Positions 18,840 through 29,556 of a DNA stretch of 64,000 nucleotides are shown piece after piece. A program made the position numbers and the translations under genes. A model generated the notes under the pieces. That model did not search any database. It saw only the letters and a list, made by a program, of their open reading frames with translations, and was not told the DNA's origin. Source of the DNA: Gammaproteobacteria bacterium 42_54_T18 (GTDB lineage Bacteria; Pseudomonadota; Gammaproteobacteria; Pseudomonadales; Ketobacteraceae); contig MAAL01000020.1 in NCBI GenBank assembly GCA_002163245.1, positions 62,001-126,000 of the forward strand, in the 5' to 3' direction. The stretch's first letter is position 1, and every line of letters starts with the position of its first letter.

Positions 18840-21002
18840 TTAATTATCCGTCACGTTATGAATTATTTTTGGCGTTATAAATATAAGAAGCTCTGATTTC
18901 TGAATGCTATTTATATTTCTACGGAAAAGTCGCCCTATTACAGGCAAGTCACCCAAAAATGGTGTTTTGGTAACATTCTCAAGCTCTTCGCTTTGGAACA
19001 CGCCACCCAGAACAACTGTCTGACCATTATCCACAATTACAGCCGTTTTAATTTCATTTGTACTAATAATTGGAATATTCGACGCGTCATCAATATCACC
19101 TACCGTATCCTGGTTGATTTGCAACTCCATGATAATTCGGCCTTCTGGTGTAATTTGAGGAGTTACCTCCAATGACAACACAGCCTCTTTAAATGACGTT
19201 GTTGTTGCACCACTCGCTGAAGCTTCTTGGTAGGGGATTTCCTTACCTGATGCGATGCGAGCCGTTTGCTGATCCGCCGTTAATACTTTTGGTGTTGATA
19301 CAACTTCAGCCTTACCTTCAGCTTCTAAAGCTGACAATTCTAAATCAATCAACCCCGTAGAACTATCAAAGAATCCAAGAGATATCCTTGACGCTGCCTC
19401 ATTTGTAACACCAAGATTTAGCGCAAGGTTGTTACTACCTATCGAGAAAGTACCTGCACCGTTATCATCTTTTGTCGAAATTGACGTCACATTACTTTCA
19501 AGACCGGTTCTTGAGCCTCCAATCAAAGACATTTGATCGGTAAAAAAGACCGTATCTCCAGAAGAATTCACACCAGAGCTAACATCTTCATTCACCCCCA
19601 AAATACCCCATTGCACACCGAGCTCTTCTGCCGCATCGGTCCTTGCGATTACCACTCTTGCTTCAATCATAACTTGGCGAACGGGTATATCAAGTTGCTC
19701 AAGCATAAACCTAATTTCAGACAGTTTTGTAGAGGTATCTTGCACTATTAGTGTGTTTGTTCGCTCATCAACAGAAACACTGCCTCTACTTGACAAAAAG
19801 CCGGTTTCAAGTGTTAACAACTCTTGAATTTTTAATGCCTTTGCATAATTCACAACAAGGTATTCTGTATGTAAAGGAGCAAGTTCTTCAACTTGTTTGT
19901 TCGCTTCCAGCTCTAACTTCTCCCTAGCGGCAATCTCATCAGCAGGAGCCACAAGCATAACATTACCTACTTTGCGCTTATCCAGCCCTTTCGTCTTAAG
20001 GATCAAGTCCAATGCTTGATCCCAAGGTACGTTTTGCAAACGTAATGTAATACGCCCCGCAACAGTATCACTTGCAACTAAGTTTAATTCTGTAAAATCT
20101 GCAATTAGCTGAAGAACTGACCGCACTTCAATATCTTGAAAATTAAGAGACAGTTTTTCCCCCGTAAACTGAAATTTTTCTTTTCTTTTTCTCTCAAGCT
20201 CTTCGGGTGCTACAGGTTTCACACTAATCGTAAACTGGGAGTCCGTTTGGTATGCAAGGTATTCATAATCACCTGTCGCTCCAATAGAAATTTTTGCATT
20301 ACCTGACTCTGAAACTGCATCTACAGTACTTACAGGTGTAGCGAAATCCACAACATCCAATCGTCGCATCAACGCTTCCGGTAACGTCACACCAACAAAC
20401 TCTACAACGATGTTACCTGCTTCTTCACGTAGATCGATGGCTGCACTAGGGTCAGACACGGTTATCATAACCATTCCCTCGCCCTGCTCTCCTCGCCGAA
20501 AATCTAACTCTGTGATACTACTTTCAACACTGCTAGATGTTGCTTTCGAAGCTGTTGATGCCACCGCGACAGGAGCACTAGCAGCCTGAATAGATTGGCC
20601 TACACGTACCAACAGTGTATTCCCTACAACTTCAGTTTCATAAGCGACCAACGAGCTCATATTAATAATAACTCGAGTACGATCCCCTGCCCCCATAACG
20701 GTTGCACTACGCACATTCCCATTACCCAGGCTATGATATTTCTCTTTTAATACCGTCTCTACACCCTTCAAATCCAATGCAATACGAGCCGGAGATTCGA
20801 TGGTATAGCCAGCAGGAACCGGCGGCGCAGAGTCAAATTGAAATTTAATCTCCAATGCATCGCCCGGCAGGGAGGAAGACTCCAAACCAACAAGTTTTGC
20901 AGCCCAAGCTGACTCAACAAGCGACACCGCCAGTGCCATCACCAACGCCATAAGCCGGAGGTTGGAATTCTGATTTTTATTTCTATTAAACAAACGTCTC
21001 AT
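18840..21002 (-). CDS. pilQ: type IV pilus secretin PilQ
   Basis: A 720-residue outer-membrane secretin through which the pilus passes. A signal peptide ends near SAWA. Two AMIN domains (about residues 40-260) bind peptidoglycan, an STN/N0 domain follows ([21 protein letters not shown]), then an N1 domain and the secretin barrel with VPVLGDLP-type ending ([15 protein letters not shown]). I choose ATG 21002 because GGAGAAAG lies 8 bases upstream. An upstream in-frame ATG at 21035 would overlap pilP. Fifth gene of pilMNOPQ. Confidence 0.95.
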   Translation of the reverse strand: MRRLFNRNKNQNSNLRLMALVMALAVSLVESAWAAKLVGLESSSLPGDALEIKFQFDSAPPVPAGYTIESPARIALDLKGVETVLKEKYHSLGNGNVRSATVMGAGDRTRVIINMSSLVAYETEVVGNTLLVRVGQSIQAASAPVAVASTASKATSSSVESSITELDFRRGEQGEGMVMITVSDPSAAIDLREEAGNIVVEFVGVTLPEALMRRLDVVDFATPVSTVDAVSESGNAKISIGATGDYEYLAYQTDSQFTISVKPVAPEELERKRKEKFQFTGEKLSLNFQDIEVRSVLQLIADFTELNLVASDTVAGRITLRLQNVPWDQALDLILKTKGLDKRKVGNVMLVAPADEIAAREKLELEANKQVEELAPLHTEYLVVNYAKALKIQELLTLETGFLSSRGSVSVDERTNTLIVQDTSTKLSEIRFMLEQLDIPVRQVMIEARVVIARTDAAEELGVQWGILGVNEDVSSGVNSSGDTVFFTDQMSLIGGSRTGLESNVTSISTKDDNGAGTFSIGSNNLALNLGVTNEAASRISLGFFDSSTGLIDLELSALEAEGKAEVVSTPKVLTADQQTARIASGKEIPYQEASASGATTTSFKEAVLSLEVTPQITPEGRIIMELQINQDTVGDIDDASNIPIISTNEIKTAVIVDNGQTVVLGGVFQSEELENVTKTPFLGDLPVIGRLFRRNINSIQKSELLIFITPKIIHNVTDN

Positions 21003-21024
21003 CTTGCTTTCTCCAGGCTTATTA

Positions 21025-21552
21025 TTATTCCGCAATCACAATGGTTCTTGGCCGTTCTATCCAACCATCTTGACCATCAGAAACAATCTCCATCACATCA
21101 ACACGCACTCCACTAACAGCCAACACTTCGCCGAAATTACGTCCCATGTGATTCCCTAAAGCAATTCTATGCAAACCACCATCAGGGTCTTTAATTAACG
21201 CAAAAAGCGAGCCGCCGGGTTTCTTCAGCGTACCCACCATCGACAACGCATCAATGCTAAAATCTTCCAGTACCTCTTTTACACGATCAAAATTAGGTGT
21301 CACACCAGGGCGGCCCTGAGGCAATGATGCAAGCTCAACGTCAACAGGTGGGGAGAATGGACTTCTCGTTGCTGCTGCAGAATAAGTAAAGCTCTTATAC
21401 GCTTTAAACTCTGGTGGTGGCTCAATATGGCCCTTAGGACGCTGCTTGATAGCTTCCATACTTTCTCGCAGGTCACTATATTGACCGTCGTTGCTACAGG
21501 CAACCACTAAACCTACCGATAGCAATACTATTAGCGCTTTTAACTTATCCAT
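21025..21552 (-). CDS. pilP: type IV pilus inner-membrane lipoprotein PilP
   Basis: A 175-residue lipoprotein: signal sequence with lipobox LVVAC, so Cys19 would be lipidated. The C-terminal HR-like beta domain (LSMVGTLKKPGGSLFALIKDPDG) binds the periplasmic N0 region of PilQ, linking the PilN/PilO inner-membrane complex to the secretin. It lies 3 bases after pilO and just ahead of pilQ. Confidence 0.94.
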   Translation of the reverse strand: MDKLKALIVLLSVGLVVACSNDGQYSDLRESMEAIKQRPKGHIEPPPEFKAYKSFTYSAAATRSPFSPPVDVELASLPQGRPGVTPNFDRVKEVLEDFSIDALSMVGTLKKPGGSLFALIKDPDGGLHRIALGNHMGRNFGEVLAVSGVRVDVMEIVSDGQDGWIERPRTIVIAE

Positions 21553-21555
21553 AGC

Positions 21556-22149
21556 TTACTCTTGTTCATTATATCGATAGGTGCGAGCGGTGATAGTCAT
21601 TTCTAAATCATTAGGACTACCACCCGTTTTTATTGAAAAATCATGCAATGTCACAATACGTGGCAACGCCGAAACCCCACTCACAAAAGCACCAAAGGAG
21701 TGATATCCTCCTTTAACTTTGATTTCAATTGGCAATTCGACATAAAACTCTTTAACCGACTCAGTACCCAAATTAATGGTATCGAACTCCAACCCTGCAG
21801 ATAAACCAGTATGCGAAATATCTTCTAACAAGCCAGGCACTTCCGTATCACTGGGCAGCTGTCGCAACAAGGCACCAAAGGACGTCTCCATATCCACCAT
21901 TTGCTGCTTTAAACGATCCAAATTCGCGGCTTTATGCGCCTTACTTTCGTACGTGCTCATCAGCTCAGTTTCTTTCTTTTGCTCCCCATCTAGCGCATTT
22001 AAGGAATCGGAAAGCATGAAATAATAAACACCAAAGCCTGCCAAACCCAACACAAGCACCCATATCAACGCTTTTACAGGAAACGGCCAACCGCCAATAT
22101 TTTCAGGGTCTAGGTTATTTAACGAGTCTATAAATTCTTTAACATCCAC
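21556..22149 (-). CDS. pilO: type IV pilus alignment protein PilO
   Basis: A 197-residue bitopic inner-membrane protein: a short cytoplasmic N-terminus, transmembrane segment at about 27-47 (LIWVLVLGLAGFGVYYFML), a coiled coil, then a ferredoxin-like periplasmic domain (about 110-190). It pairs with PilN as a heterodimer within the alignment subcomplex. It lies 2 bases after pilN. Confidence 0.94.
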   Translation of the reverse strand: MDVKEFIDSLNNLDPENIGGWPFPVKALIWVLVLGLAGFGVYYFMLSDSLNALDGEQKKETELMSTYESKAHKAANLDRLKQQMVDMETSFGALLRQLPSDTEVPGLLEDISHTGLSAGLEFDTINLGTESVKEFYVELPIEIKVKGGYHSFGAFVSGVSALPRIVTLHDFSIKTGGSPNDLEMTITARTYRYNEQE

Positions 22150-22151
22150 AA

Positions 22152-22714
22152 TTACCCCTCCTCATCCGTTGGCGCCAACCCTTTCTTTACCGTTAGAGAA
22201 AACTCACTCCAACCGTCTTTATCGTCTTTACTGGCACTTTTAACGCTAGACAAATTGGGGTCACGAAACATCTCAGACTTATTCAAGTTACGCATCAAAT
22301 TCGACACTCGATTATTCGCCTCGGCAAGCCCTTCTACCTTGATACTCTGACCCGTTGATTGAATACCATTAAAATACACACCATCGGGCACCGTTCGTGC
22401 AAGATCTTCAAAAACATGAACAATCACAGGCCTGTTGCCTTGCAAATTTTGAATAACATTCATCCTCTCAACAAGACTTTCTCGCTTACTCTGAAGCTCC
22501 TTAATCTCCTTGATCTGATTCTCTAGCTTTTTGGTTTCTCCAGCCACAAAATTATTACGCCCCTTTTGGTGCTGAATTTGCGACTGCACTGACATATCCA
22601 CCAAATAAACACTGCCCGCCCCAATTAATGCAACACCAGCCAAAATAACAAAAAACTGCCGCTTTAGCTCTTGGCGTCGCTCTTCTCGCCAAGGTAATAA
22701 ATTAATCCGAGTCA

Positions 22715-22715
<1 letters not shown>
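22152..22715 (-). CDS. pilN: type IV pilus alignment protein PilN
   Basis: A 187-residue bitopic inner-membrane protein. The conserved cytoplasmic tail MTRINLLPWREERR binds PilM. A transmembrane segment (about 22-42), a coiled coil and a periplasmic ferredoxin-like domain follow. The start is fixed at 22715 by this motif and by the TAATG overlap with the pilM stop. Confidence 0.95.
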
Positions 22716-23818
<1,103 letters not shown>

Positions 23819-24023
23819 CTAATCTTTAGTTGAGCCACGTTTATTAGTCACTAAATTTGCATGCATTTTCTTCGCTGCATTAACCACTTAGAAAAAACTC
23901 ATGCCTATTTACATTAAATACTACAATATTAGTTCACGCAATTAGATAACGCCGTTATTATCGTCGTATGATTCACAGTTACTAACTTTTTTACTCATTC
24001 CATAACACTTTTACATTGAAACT

Positions 24024-26597
24024 ATGCCAAAAACACATCCAGTACTGCGTTTTTTTCTTTGGTCTACGCTGCTAAGTATCAGTGGCGCTACCTTAATTTT
24101 TATTGGTGCCTTACTATACCTTAGTCCGAAATTGCCAGCTGTAGAGAAAATACTCGAAATTCCTCTACAAACCCCCCTGCGTATATTCTCCCAAGAGGGT
24201 AAATTAATCGCAGAATTTGGCGAAAAGAAAAGGACACCCATCACATTTGATCAAATTCCAGTCAATTTCACTCGTGCAATTTTAGCTGCTGAAGATGCAC
24301 GCTTCTACTCTCACCCCGGCGTAGACATCAAAGGCCTCATTCGTGCCGCTTTAGAACTGGTCACCACCGGGTCTATTAAAACCGGTGGTAGCACAATTAC
24401 TATGCAAGTAGCTAAAAACTACTTTTTAAGTCGCGAACGAACTTTTTCACGAAAATTCAATGAGATATTGCTAGCACTACAGATTGAACGTGAACTCGAC
24501 AAGAATAAGATACTCGAACTCTATGTAAATAAAATTTATCTTGGTCACCGCTCCTACGGAATCGCTGCCGCCAGCCAGGTATATTACGGTAAAGCTATTG
24601 AAAACCTAAGCACAGCTCAGTTGGCCATGATTGCCGGCCTACCAAAAGCCCCTTCAGCATACAACCCTGTTACCAACCCTACCCGCGCCCTAACACGCCG
24701 GAATTGGATACTAAAGCGTATGCTAGGCCTCGACTATTTGTCCGAACAAGAATACCTCGAGGCACAAAAGCAACCCGTCACAGCGCAACTTCATGGTGTT
24801 CGCACAGAAACCCAGGCCCCTTACGTTGCCGAGATGGTTCGCAAAGACATGTTAACCCGCTACGGCGCCAAAGCTTATACCGATGGCTTTCGCGTATACA
24901 CAACCATTAACAGCCACTACCAAGAAACAGCGAACCGCGCCGTGCACAATGGATTAATCGCTTACGATATGCGCCACGGCTACCGAGGCCCCGAATCATC
25001 AATAGAGAACCTTGCAGACACCGGCATTCCCAGTAATGACGATGCCTTACTTGCACTCCGGGGCCTCCGCTCTGTAGGCCCCCTAACACCAGCCGTAGTA
25101 ATGTCCATTGAAAGCACTCGTGCAACCCTCCTATTTAAAGACCTCAGGCAAGGGGTACTAAATTGGGAAGCTAGCCGATGGGCCAAACCCTTTATAGACA
25201 CTAACACCAAAGGCGCTACCCCAACCTCGTTTGACGACATACTTAAAGCAGGCGACATTATTCGTGTATTACCGTTACCTGATCAAATTACGACCCAAAC
25301 AGAAAACACAACAGACCTCCCCAGCCAATGGCAACTATCACAAACCCCCAAAGCTCAATCAGCAATGATTTCATTAAATCCGAATAACGGCGGTATTTTT
25401 GCTCTCGTCGGGGGATTTGACTTTCGTGAGAGTAAATTCAATCGGGTTGTTCAATCCGGCAGGCAAGCAGGCTCTAATTTCAAACCTTTTGTATACGCGG
25501 CTGCGCTCAGCAACGGCATGACCGCGGCAACAGTGATGAACGACTCCCCCATTATTTTTAAAGATAAAAAACTCGAAAGCACATGGCGCCCTGAAAATGC
25601 AGGGGGCAAATTTGGCGGTTTCACCCGCCTCAGAGAGGCGCTTTATCGCTCTAAAAACTTGGTATCTATAAGAGTTCTTCAACAAACAGGCATTCGCAAA
25701 ACCATAAAGTTTGCAGAAAAATTTGGTTTTGACAAAAAGAAGCTACCAGACAACCTATCCTTGGCCTTAGGTGTCGCCGAACTTACCCCCATTGAGCTTG
25801 CCCAAGGTTACACAACTCTCGCCAATGGCGGCTATCACGTAGAACCCTGGTTTATTGATCGAATAGAAAACAACGACGGTGAAAACCTATTTTCCGCAAA
25901 CCCGATCACCGTCTGCGAAGACTGCTCAGACCTACCAAACAACACCCCAGAATCAAGCACCAGCTCTATAAGTGCAATCCAACAAGATACTCGTAACAAA
26001 GAGCAGGAAGAGTTTTCGTTTTTAGAAAACCTACCAACACAAAACGATAGTGAAGCCAACAATAACCCAGACCAAACAACGCCCGCCTTAGTCCTACCCA
26101 TCTACGCTGAACGCACGGTTGAACCTCGCATCATCTATATTATTAACACTATGCTAAAAGACGTAATCAAACGAGGAACTGGGCGAAAAGCCCGCAGCTT
26201 AAAACGCACAGATATCGGCGGAAAAACAGGGACAACCAACGACCAAAAAGACGCCTGGTTTTCAGGGTTCAGCCCCGACATTGTCACCACCGTATGGGTT
26301 GGTTTTGATGCACCTCAAACCTTAGGCAGAAGAGAATACGGCGGAACAGCAGCCCTACCTATTTGGATTGAGTTTATGGGAGAAGCGCTAAAAGATTTCC
26401 CTATCAAAGAAAAACCACAACCTGAAGGCCTTGTCACCGTAAAAATTGACCCCGAAACAGGAAAACGCGCCACTGCCTCACAGTCTAATAGCATCTTTGA
26501 AATATTCCGCTCGGAATTAGCCCCTAAAGCAGAAAAGGAAACAGAGACTCACAACACCCAACCAGAAGATGACTTATCTCCTGAAGAGCTATTCTGA
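24024..26597 (+). CDS. mrcA: bifunctional penicillin-binding protein 1A
   Basis: An 857-residue inner-membrane peptidoglycan synthase (PonA). A transmembrane anchor (about 13-35) precedes the GT51 glycosyltransferase domain with catalytic Glu in AAEDARFYSHPG (Glu90) and the GGSTITMQVAKN block. The transpeptidase domain follows, with nucleophile SNFK at Ser484, SKN, and KTGTT at Lys734. An OB-like insertion lies between the domains, as in other PBP1A. Residues about 640-690 form a Ser/Asn/Glu-rich low-complexity loop within the transpeptidase region. The position next to and divergent from pilM is conserved in gammaproteobacteria. Confidence 0.96.
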   Translation: MPKTHPVLRFFLWSTLLSISGATLIFIGALLYLSPKLPAVEKILEIPLQTPLRIFSQEGKLIAEFGEKKRTPITFDQIPVNFTRAILAAEDARFYSHPGVDIKGLIRAALELVTTGSIKTGGSTITMQVAKNYFLSRERTFSRKFNEILLALQIERELDKNKILELYVNKIYLGHRSYGIAAASQVYYGKAIENLSTAQLAMIAGLPKAPSAYNPVTNPTRALTRRNWILKRMLGLDYLSEQEYLEAQKQPVTAQLHGVRTETQAPYVAEMVRKDMLTRYGAKAYTDGFRVYTTINSHYQETANRAVHNGLIAYDMRHGYRGPESSIENLADTGIPSNDDALLALRGLRSVGPLTPAVVMSIESTRATLLFKDLRQGVLNWEASRWAKPFIDTNTKGATPTSFDDILKAGDIIRVLPLPDQITTQTENTTDLPSQWQLSQTPKAQSAMISLNPNNGGIFALVGGFDFRESKFNRVVQSGRQAGSNFKPFVYAAALSNGMTAATVMNDSPIIFKDKKLESTWRPENAGGKFGGFTRLREALYRSKNLVSIRVLQQTGIRKTIKFAEKFGFDKKKLPDNLSLALGVAELTPIELAQGYTTLANGGYHVEPWFIDRIENNDGENLFSANPITVCEDCSDLPNNTPESSTSSISAIQQDTRNKEQEEFSFLENLPTQNDSEANNNPDQTTPALVLPIYAERTVEPRIIYIINTMLKDVIKRGTGRKARSLKRTDIGGKTGTTNDQKDAWFSGFSPDIVTTVWVGFDAPQTLGRREYGGTAALPIWIEFMGEALKDFPIKEKPQPEGLVTVKIDPETGKRATASQSNSIFEIFRSELAPKAEKETETHNTQPEDDLSPEELF

Positions 26598-26614
26598 TAA
26601 GACAAGACTACGCC

Positions 26615-26662
26615 AAGCAGATACAAAAAAGCCCGATCTCTCGGGCTTTTTTGTATCTGCTT
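26615..26662. terminator. bidirectional Rho-independent terminator
   Basis: A perfect 22-base inverted repeat, arms 26615-26636 and 26641-26662, with loop TCTC. The core GCCCGA/TCGGGC is flanked by A6 and T6. It sits between the convergent mrcA and maeB and serves both. Confidence 0.95.
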
Positions 26663-26690
26663 TTGCATATTAAATACTAGGTTAATGCCC

Positions 26691-27953
26691 CTAGTATTTA
26701 ATATCATCAACAGAATTCAAAGGATAATGCGCAGGATAAGGCAATCGCGCAACACCACTATCCACTGCAGCTCTTGCAACCGCAGCAGTAACAACACCCA
26801 GCAAGCGAGCATCTAACGGCTTAGGAATAATGTATTCTTTCCCATACTCTATTTTTTCACCCCAACGCTCTTGAATCTCCGCTGGCACAGGTTCTTTCGC
26901 CAACTCACGAATCGCATGAACTGCAGCAATTTTCATCTCTTCATTAATCCGAGTAGCTCGCACATCCAGAGCTCCACGGAATATAAAAGGGAATCCCAAT
27001 ACGTTATTCACCTGGTTAGGGTAATCACTACGACCTGTGGCAACAATAACGTCATCGCGTGTTGCATGAGCCGTTTCTGGCACGATTTCTGGATCTGGAT
27101 TTGCCAACGCAAAGACAACGGGGTTTGCCGCCATCAAATTCAAGAACTCTGGGTTCAACAGGTTGGCACTAGACACGCCGATAAACACATCAGCACCATC
27201 CAAAGAATCTTCTAGTGTACGCTTATCGGTTTCATGAGCAAAAGCGGCTTTATACTGATTTAAATCATCTCGATCAGAATGAATAACACCTTTACGATCA
27301 AGCACATAGATATGCTCTTTCTTTGCACCCATTTCCATTAAGAGTTTTAATGCGGCAACGCCAGCGGCTCCAGCACCAACACAAACAATTTTTGCATCTT
27401 CTAGAGACTTCTTCTGAATCTCTAACGCATTCATCAGGCCAGCTGCGATAATAATCGCGGTGCCATGCTGATCATCATGGAATACCGGACAGTCACATTG
27501 CTCAATAAGCACACGTTCAATTTCAAAACACTCAGGAGCTTTAATATCCTCTAGATTAATACCACCAAACGTTGTGGATATACGTGCAACGGTATCAATA
27601 AAGGCTTGAGAGTCTTCAGCATCAACTTCAATATCAAAAACATCAACACCTGCAAAGCGCTTAAATAAAACACCTTTACCTTCCATGACAGGTTTACTCG
27701 CAAGCGCACCCAAATCACCCAAGCCAAGAATCGCGCTACCGTCGGTAATAACTGCGACTAGGTTTCCTTTATTTGTATAGCGATAGGCATTGTCAGCATC
27801 CTTTGCGATCTCACGCACAGGCTCTGCCACACCAGGGCTATAGGCCAACGACAAGTCCTCTGGGGTTTCCGTAGGTTTAGTAAGCTCAACACTTATCTTA
27901 CCGGGACGGGGAAACTCATGGTAATCCAACGCTGCTTGCTTTAAATCTGACAT
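26691..27953 (-). CDS. maeB: malic enzyme (oxaloacetate-decarboxylating), short form
   Basis: A 420-residue enzyme converting malate to pyruvate and CO2 with reduction of NAD(P). Motifs are the N-terminal [33 protein letters not shown], catalytic-region [13 protein letters not shown], metal-binding [12 protein letters not shown], and the nucleotide fold [16 protein letters not shown]. It lacks the phosphotransacetylase-like C-terminal domain of the ~760-residue MaeB, so it is the short form common in pseudomonads. The cofactor cannot be assigned with certainty. It is transcribed alone and ends at the shared terminator with mrcA. Confidence 0.9.
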   Translation of the reverse strand: MSDLKQAALDYHEFPRPGKISVELTKPTETPEDLSLAYSPGVAEPVREIAKDADNAYRYTNKGNLVAVITDGSAILGLGDLGALASKPVMEGKGVLFKRFAGVDVFDIEVDAEDSQAFIDTVARISTTFGGINLEDIKAPECFEIERVLIEQCDCPVFHDDQHGTAIIIAAGLMNALEIQKKSLEDAKIVCVGAGAAGVAALKLLMEMGAKKEHIYVLDRKGVIHSDRDDLNQYKAAFAHETDKRTLEDSLDGADVFIGVSSANLLNPEFLNLMAANPVVFALANPDPEIVPETAHATRDDVIVATGRSDYPNQVNNVLGFPFIFRGALDVRATRINEEMKIAAVHAIRELAKEPVPAEIQERWGEKIEYGKEYIIPKPLDARLLGVVTAAVARAAVDSGVARLPYPAHYPLNSVDDIKY

Positions 27954-28131
27954 AACGAGTCGATCTCTTGATTGGGTTTTTCACTGCAGTAAGGGCAGTC
28001 TTAAAAATAACATTAGTCTCGCCCAGCGGGAGCATACAATAGTGCGGCTATATAGTGACGCACAGTATCTACCACTTGCGAGGCGATGTAGCATAACTAA
28101 AAGGCAGATTCAGCTCAATAACCCTAGCGAC

Positions 28132-29058
28132 TTAATTCGCACTAATAAAGTGCCATTGATAATGGTGACGCAAGTTAAACTGCCAACGATTACGCTCACC
28201 TTTTTGGATTTTAGCAACCATTTTGCTGCCCCATCGCTTCCGATCAACCATCCAGCCTTGGATTTCTATCGCTGGTAGCCGCTCCACCCCTTTGTTTTCA
28301 TAGGCATCTAAGATCCGCTTTAGCACCCTCCCCTCTTGGTATTTACTGTCTCGTCGGCTCAGTTTTATTGTCACATTACCCACGAGATCAATCCAAATAG
28401 ATTCCTGCGACATAAATAGCTTTTCTATTTTGCCATTTATTCTTTGGTAGCCTCCTTTCAAGCTATCCTCCGAAGCAAGCTTCGCACCATAATAAGGCAA
28501 CCGCCAAACGCCACCCCCTACATCTCGAGCTTTCTGCTGAGCCGCAAAATAACAATCTGCAGCCCACAAGTTTGGCGGTATCGCCACATGAAACCCCAAA
28601 CCATCTACCAACAAACGAGATGTAACATTTTCGCCCTCAGCAGAAAACAGATGCCCTAGCGTCCGGCCATAGTGATCTTTTACATCGCCACCAACTCGCA
28701 ACAATGCCGAAATAGGCAACATTTGTCGCCGCTTCACACCAACCTCTAACAACAACCGCTTGAGCTTTTCCTTTGCCAGCTCCGCCAAAGGCTCAATAGG
28801 GCGATTATGATGCCCAAGTTCCGGGGTATTAATACCAATAACACGTATCTTGCGACCATCCGCAAGTAAAACCGTATCACCGTCAAATACCCGCGTCACT
28901 TCAACCCGTTCAACTCCCAGAGGTGCTACCACCTCCGGCTTTAAACCCTCAACCTTGAGATCACACGACCCCGCCGCTCGCACGCTAGCCGAAAACATCC
29001 AGCACAGGCATAAAAAAAGGCCCCAGAAGGAGCCTTTTTTTGAAACACTAACGTACAT
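28132..29058 (-). CDS. secreted thermonuclease-like (SNase) endonuclease
   Basis: A 308-residue protein: signal peptide (about 1-28, hydrophobic LFLCLCWMF, ending SVRA), then a staphylococcal-nuclease domain. Expected active-site residues are visible in RVFDGDTVLL (Asp), KIRVIGINTPELG (Arg, Glu) and YGRTLGH (Arg). The C-terminal ~110 residues are less conserved. It probably cleaves DNA or RNA in the periplasm or outside. ATG 29058 is 8 bases after the rpmE stop and gives a complete signal peptide, but there is no clear ribosome site. The alternative ATG at 28998 would destroy the signal peptide. The rpmE terminator lies inside the signal-peptide codons. Confidence 0.8.
   Translation of the reverse strand: MYVSVSKKGSFWGLFLCLCWMFSASVRAAGSCDLKVEGLKPEVVAPLGVERVEVTRVFDGDTVLLADGRKIRVIGINTPELGHHNRPIEPLAELAKEKLKRLLLEVGVKRRQMLPISALLRVGGDVKDHYGRTLGHLFSAEGENVTSRLLVDGLGFHVAIPPNLWAADCYFAAQQKARDVGGGVWRLPYYGAKLASEDSLKGGYQRINGKIEKLFMSQESIWIDLVGNVTIKLSRRDSKYQEGRVLKRILDAYENKGVERLPAIEIQGWMVDRKRWGSKMVAKIQKGERNRWQFNLRHHYQWHFISAN
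29012..29041 (-). terminator. Rho-independent terminator of rpmE inside the next gene
   Basis: On the reverse strand: seven A, then GGCTCC, loop TTCT, then GGGGCC and seven T. The stem is 13 bases with one G-U pair. It ends 25 bases past the rpmE stop, so it is well placed for rpmE. It lies within codons 6-16 of the nuclease gene, so read-through would be needed to express the nuclease from the rpmE promoter. Confidence 0.75.
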
Positions 29059-29065
29059 CTGGCAG

Positions 29066-29281
29066 TTACTTAGCACGACCAACAGCACCAAAGCGCTTCT
29101 TAAACTTGTCAATACGTCCGCCTGTATCAACCACTTTCTGAGTACCTGTGTAGAAAGGGTGGCATGCAGAACAGATATCAAGGTGAATATCTTTACATAA
29201 AGTAGACTGGGTCTTAACAACATTACCACAGCTACATGTAGCGTTACATTCGCTATAATTTGGATGAATATCTTGCTTCAT
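29066..29281 (-). CDS. rpmE: 50S ribosomal protein L31 (zinc-binding form)
   Basis: A 71-residue ribosomal protein starting MKQDIHPNY. The zinc ligands of the C+ form are present (SCGN plus upstream Cys, and CSACHPF), followed by the conserved [21 protein letters not shown]. The C+ form binds zinc and can be replaced by a C- paralogue under zinc limitation in many bacteria; no such paralogue lies here. AGGTGA upstream supports the ATG at 29281 rather than the in-frame Met three codons earlier. Divergent from priA. Confidence 0.97.
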   Translation of the reverse strand: MKQDIHPNYSECNATCSCGNVVKTQSTLCKDIHLDICSACHPFYTGTQKVVDTGGRIDKFKKRFGAVGRAK

Positions 29282-29556
29282 AGGGGTCACCTGTTTTCGT
29301 CTGCACCGCCACCCGATCTTTTGCCTGGCACCGTACAGATACTATCACTAATGAATTCGTGTTTTAGAAACCTGCGAGCACAGAGCGAACTCCACGCACA
29401 ACAGGGGCGCAAAATAATACCAGAACGAGACCAGATCACAAGCTCTTAATCATTTATCGTGAGGAGACACTTTTTCAGGGCTTCGGTATACTACAGCACT
29501 TAATACTATGAGATATTGTTGGTCCTTCTTATTTTACAGCATTCAAAGCGAACCTA

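Noticed and set aside
28012-28278. Promoter-like TTAGTC-N16-TACAAT and a following forward frame of 78 codons antisense to the nuclease gene
   Set aside because: The frame overlaps the 3' end of a well-supported gene and has no family resemblance; the promoter match is ordinary for AT-rich intergenic DNA.
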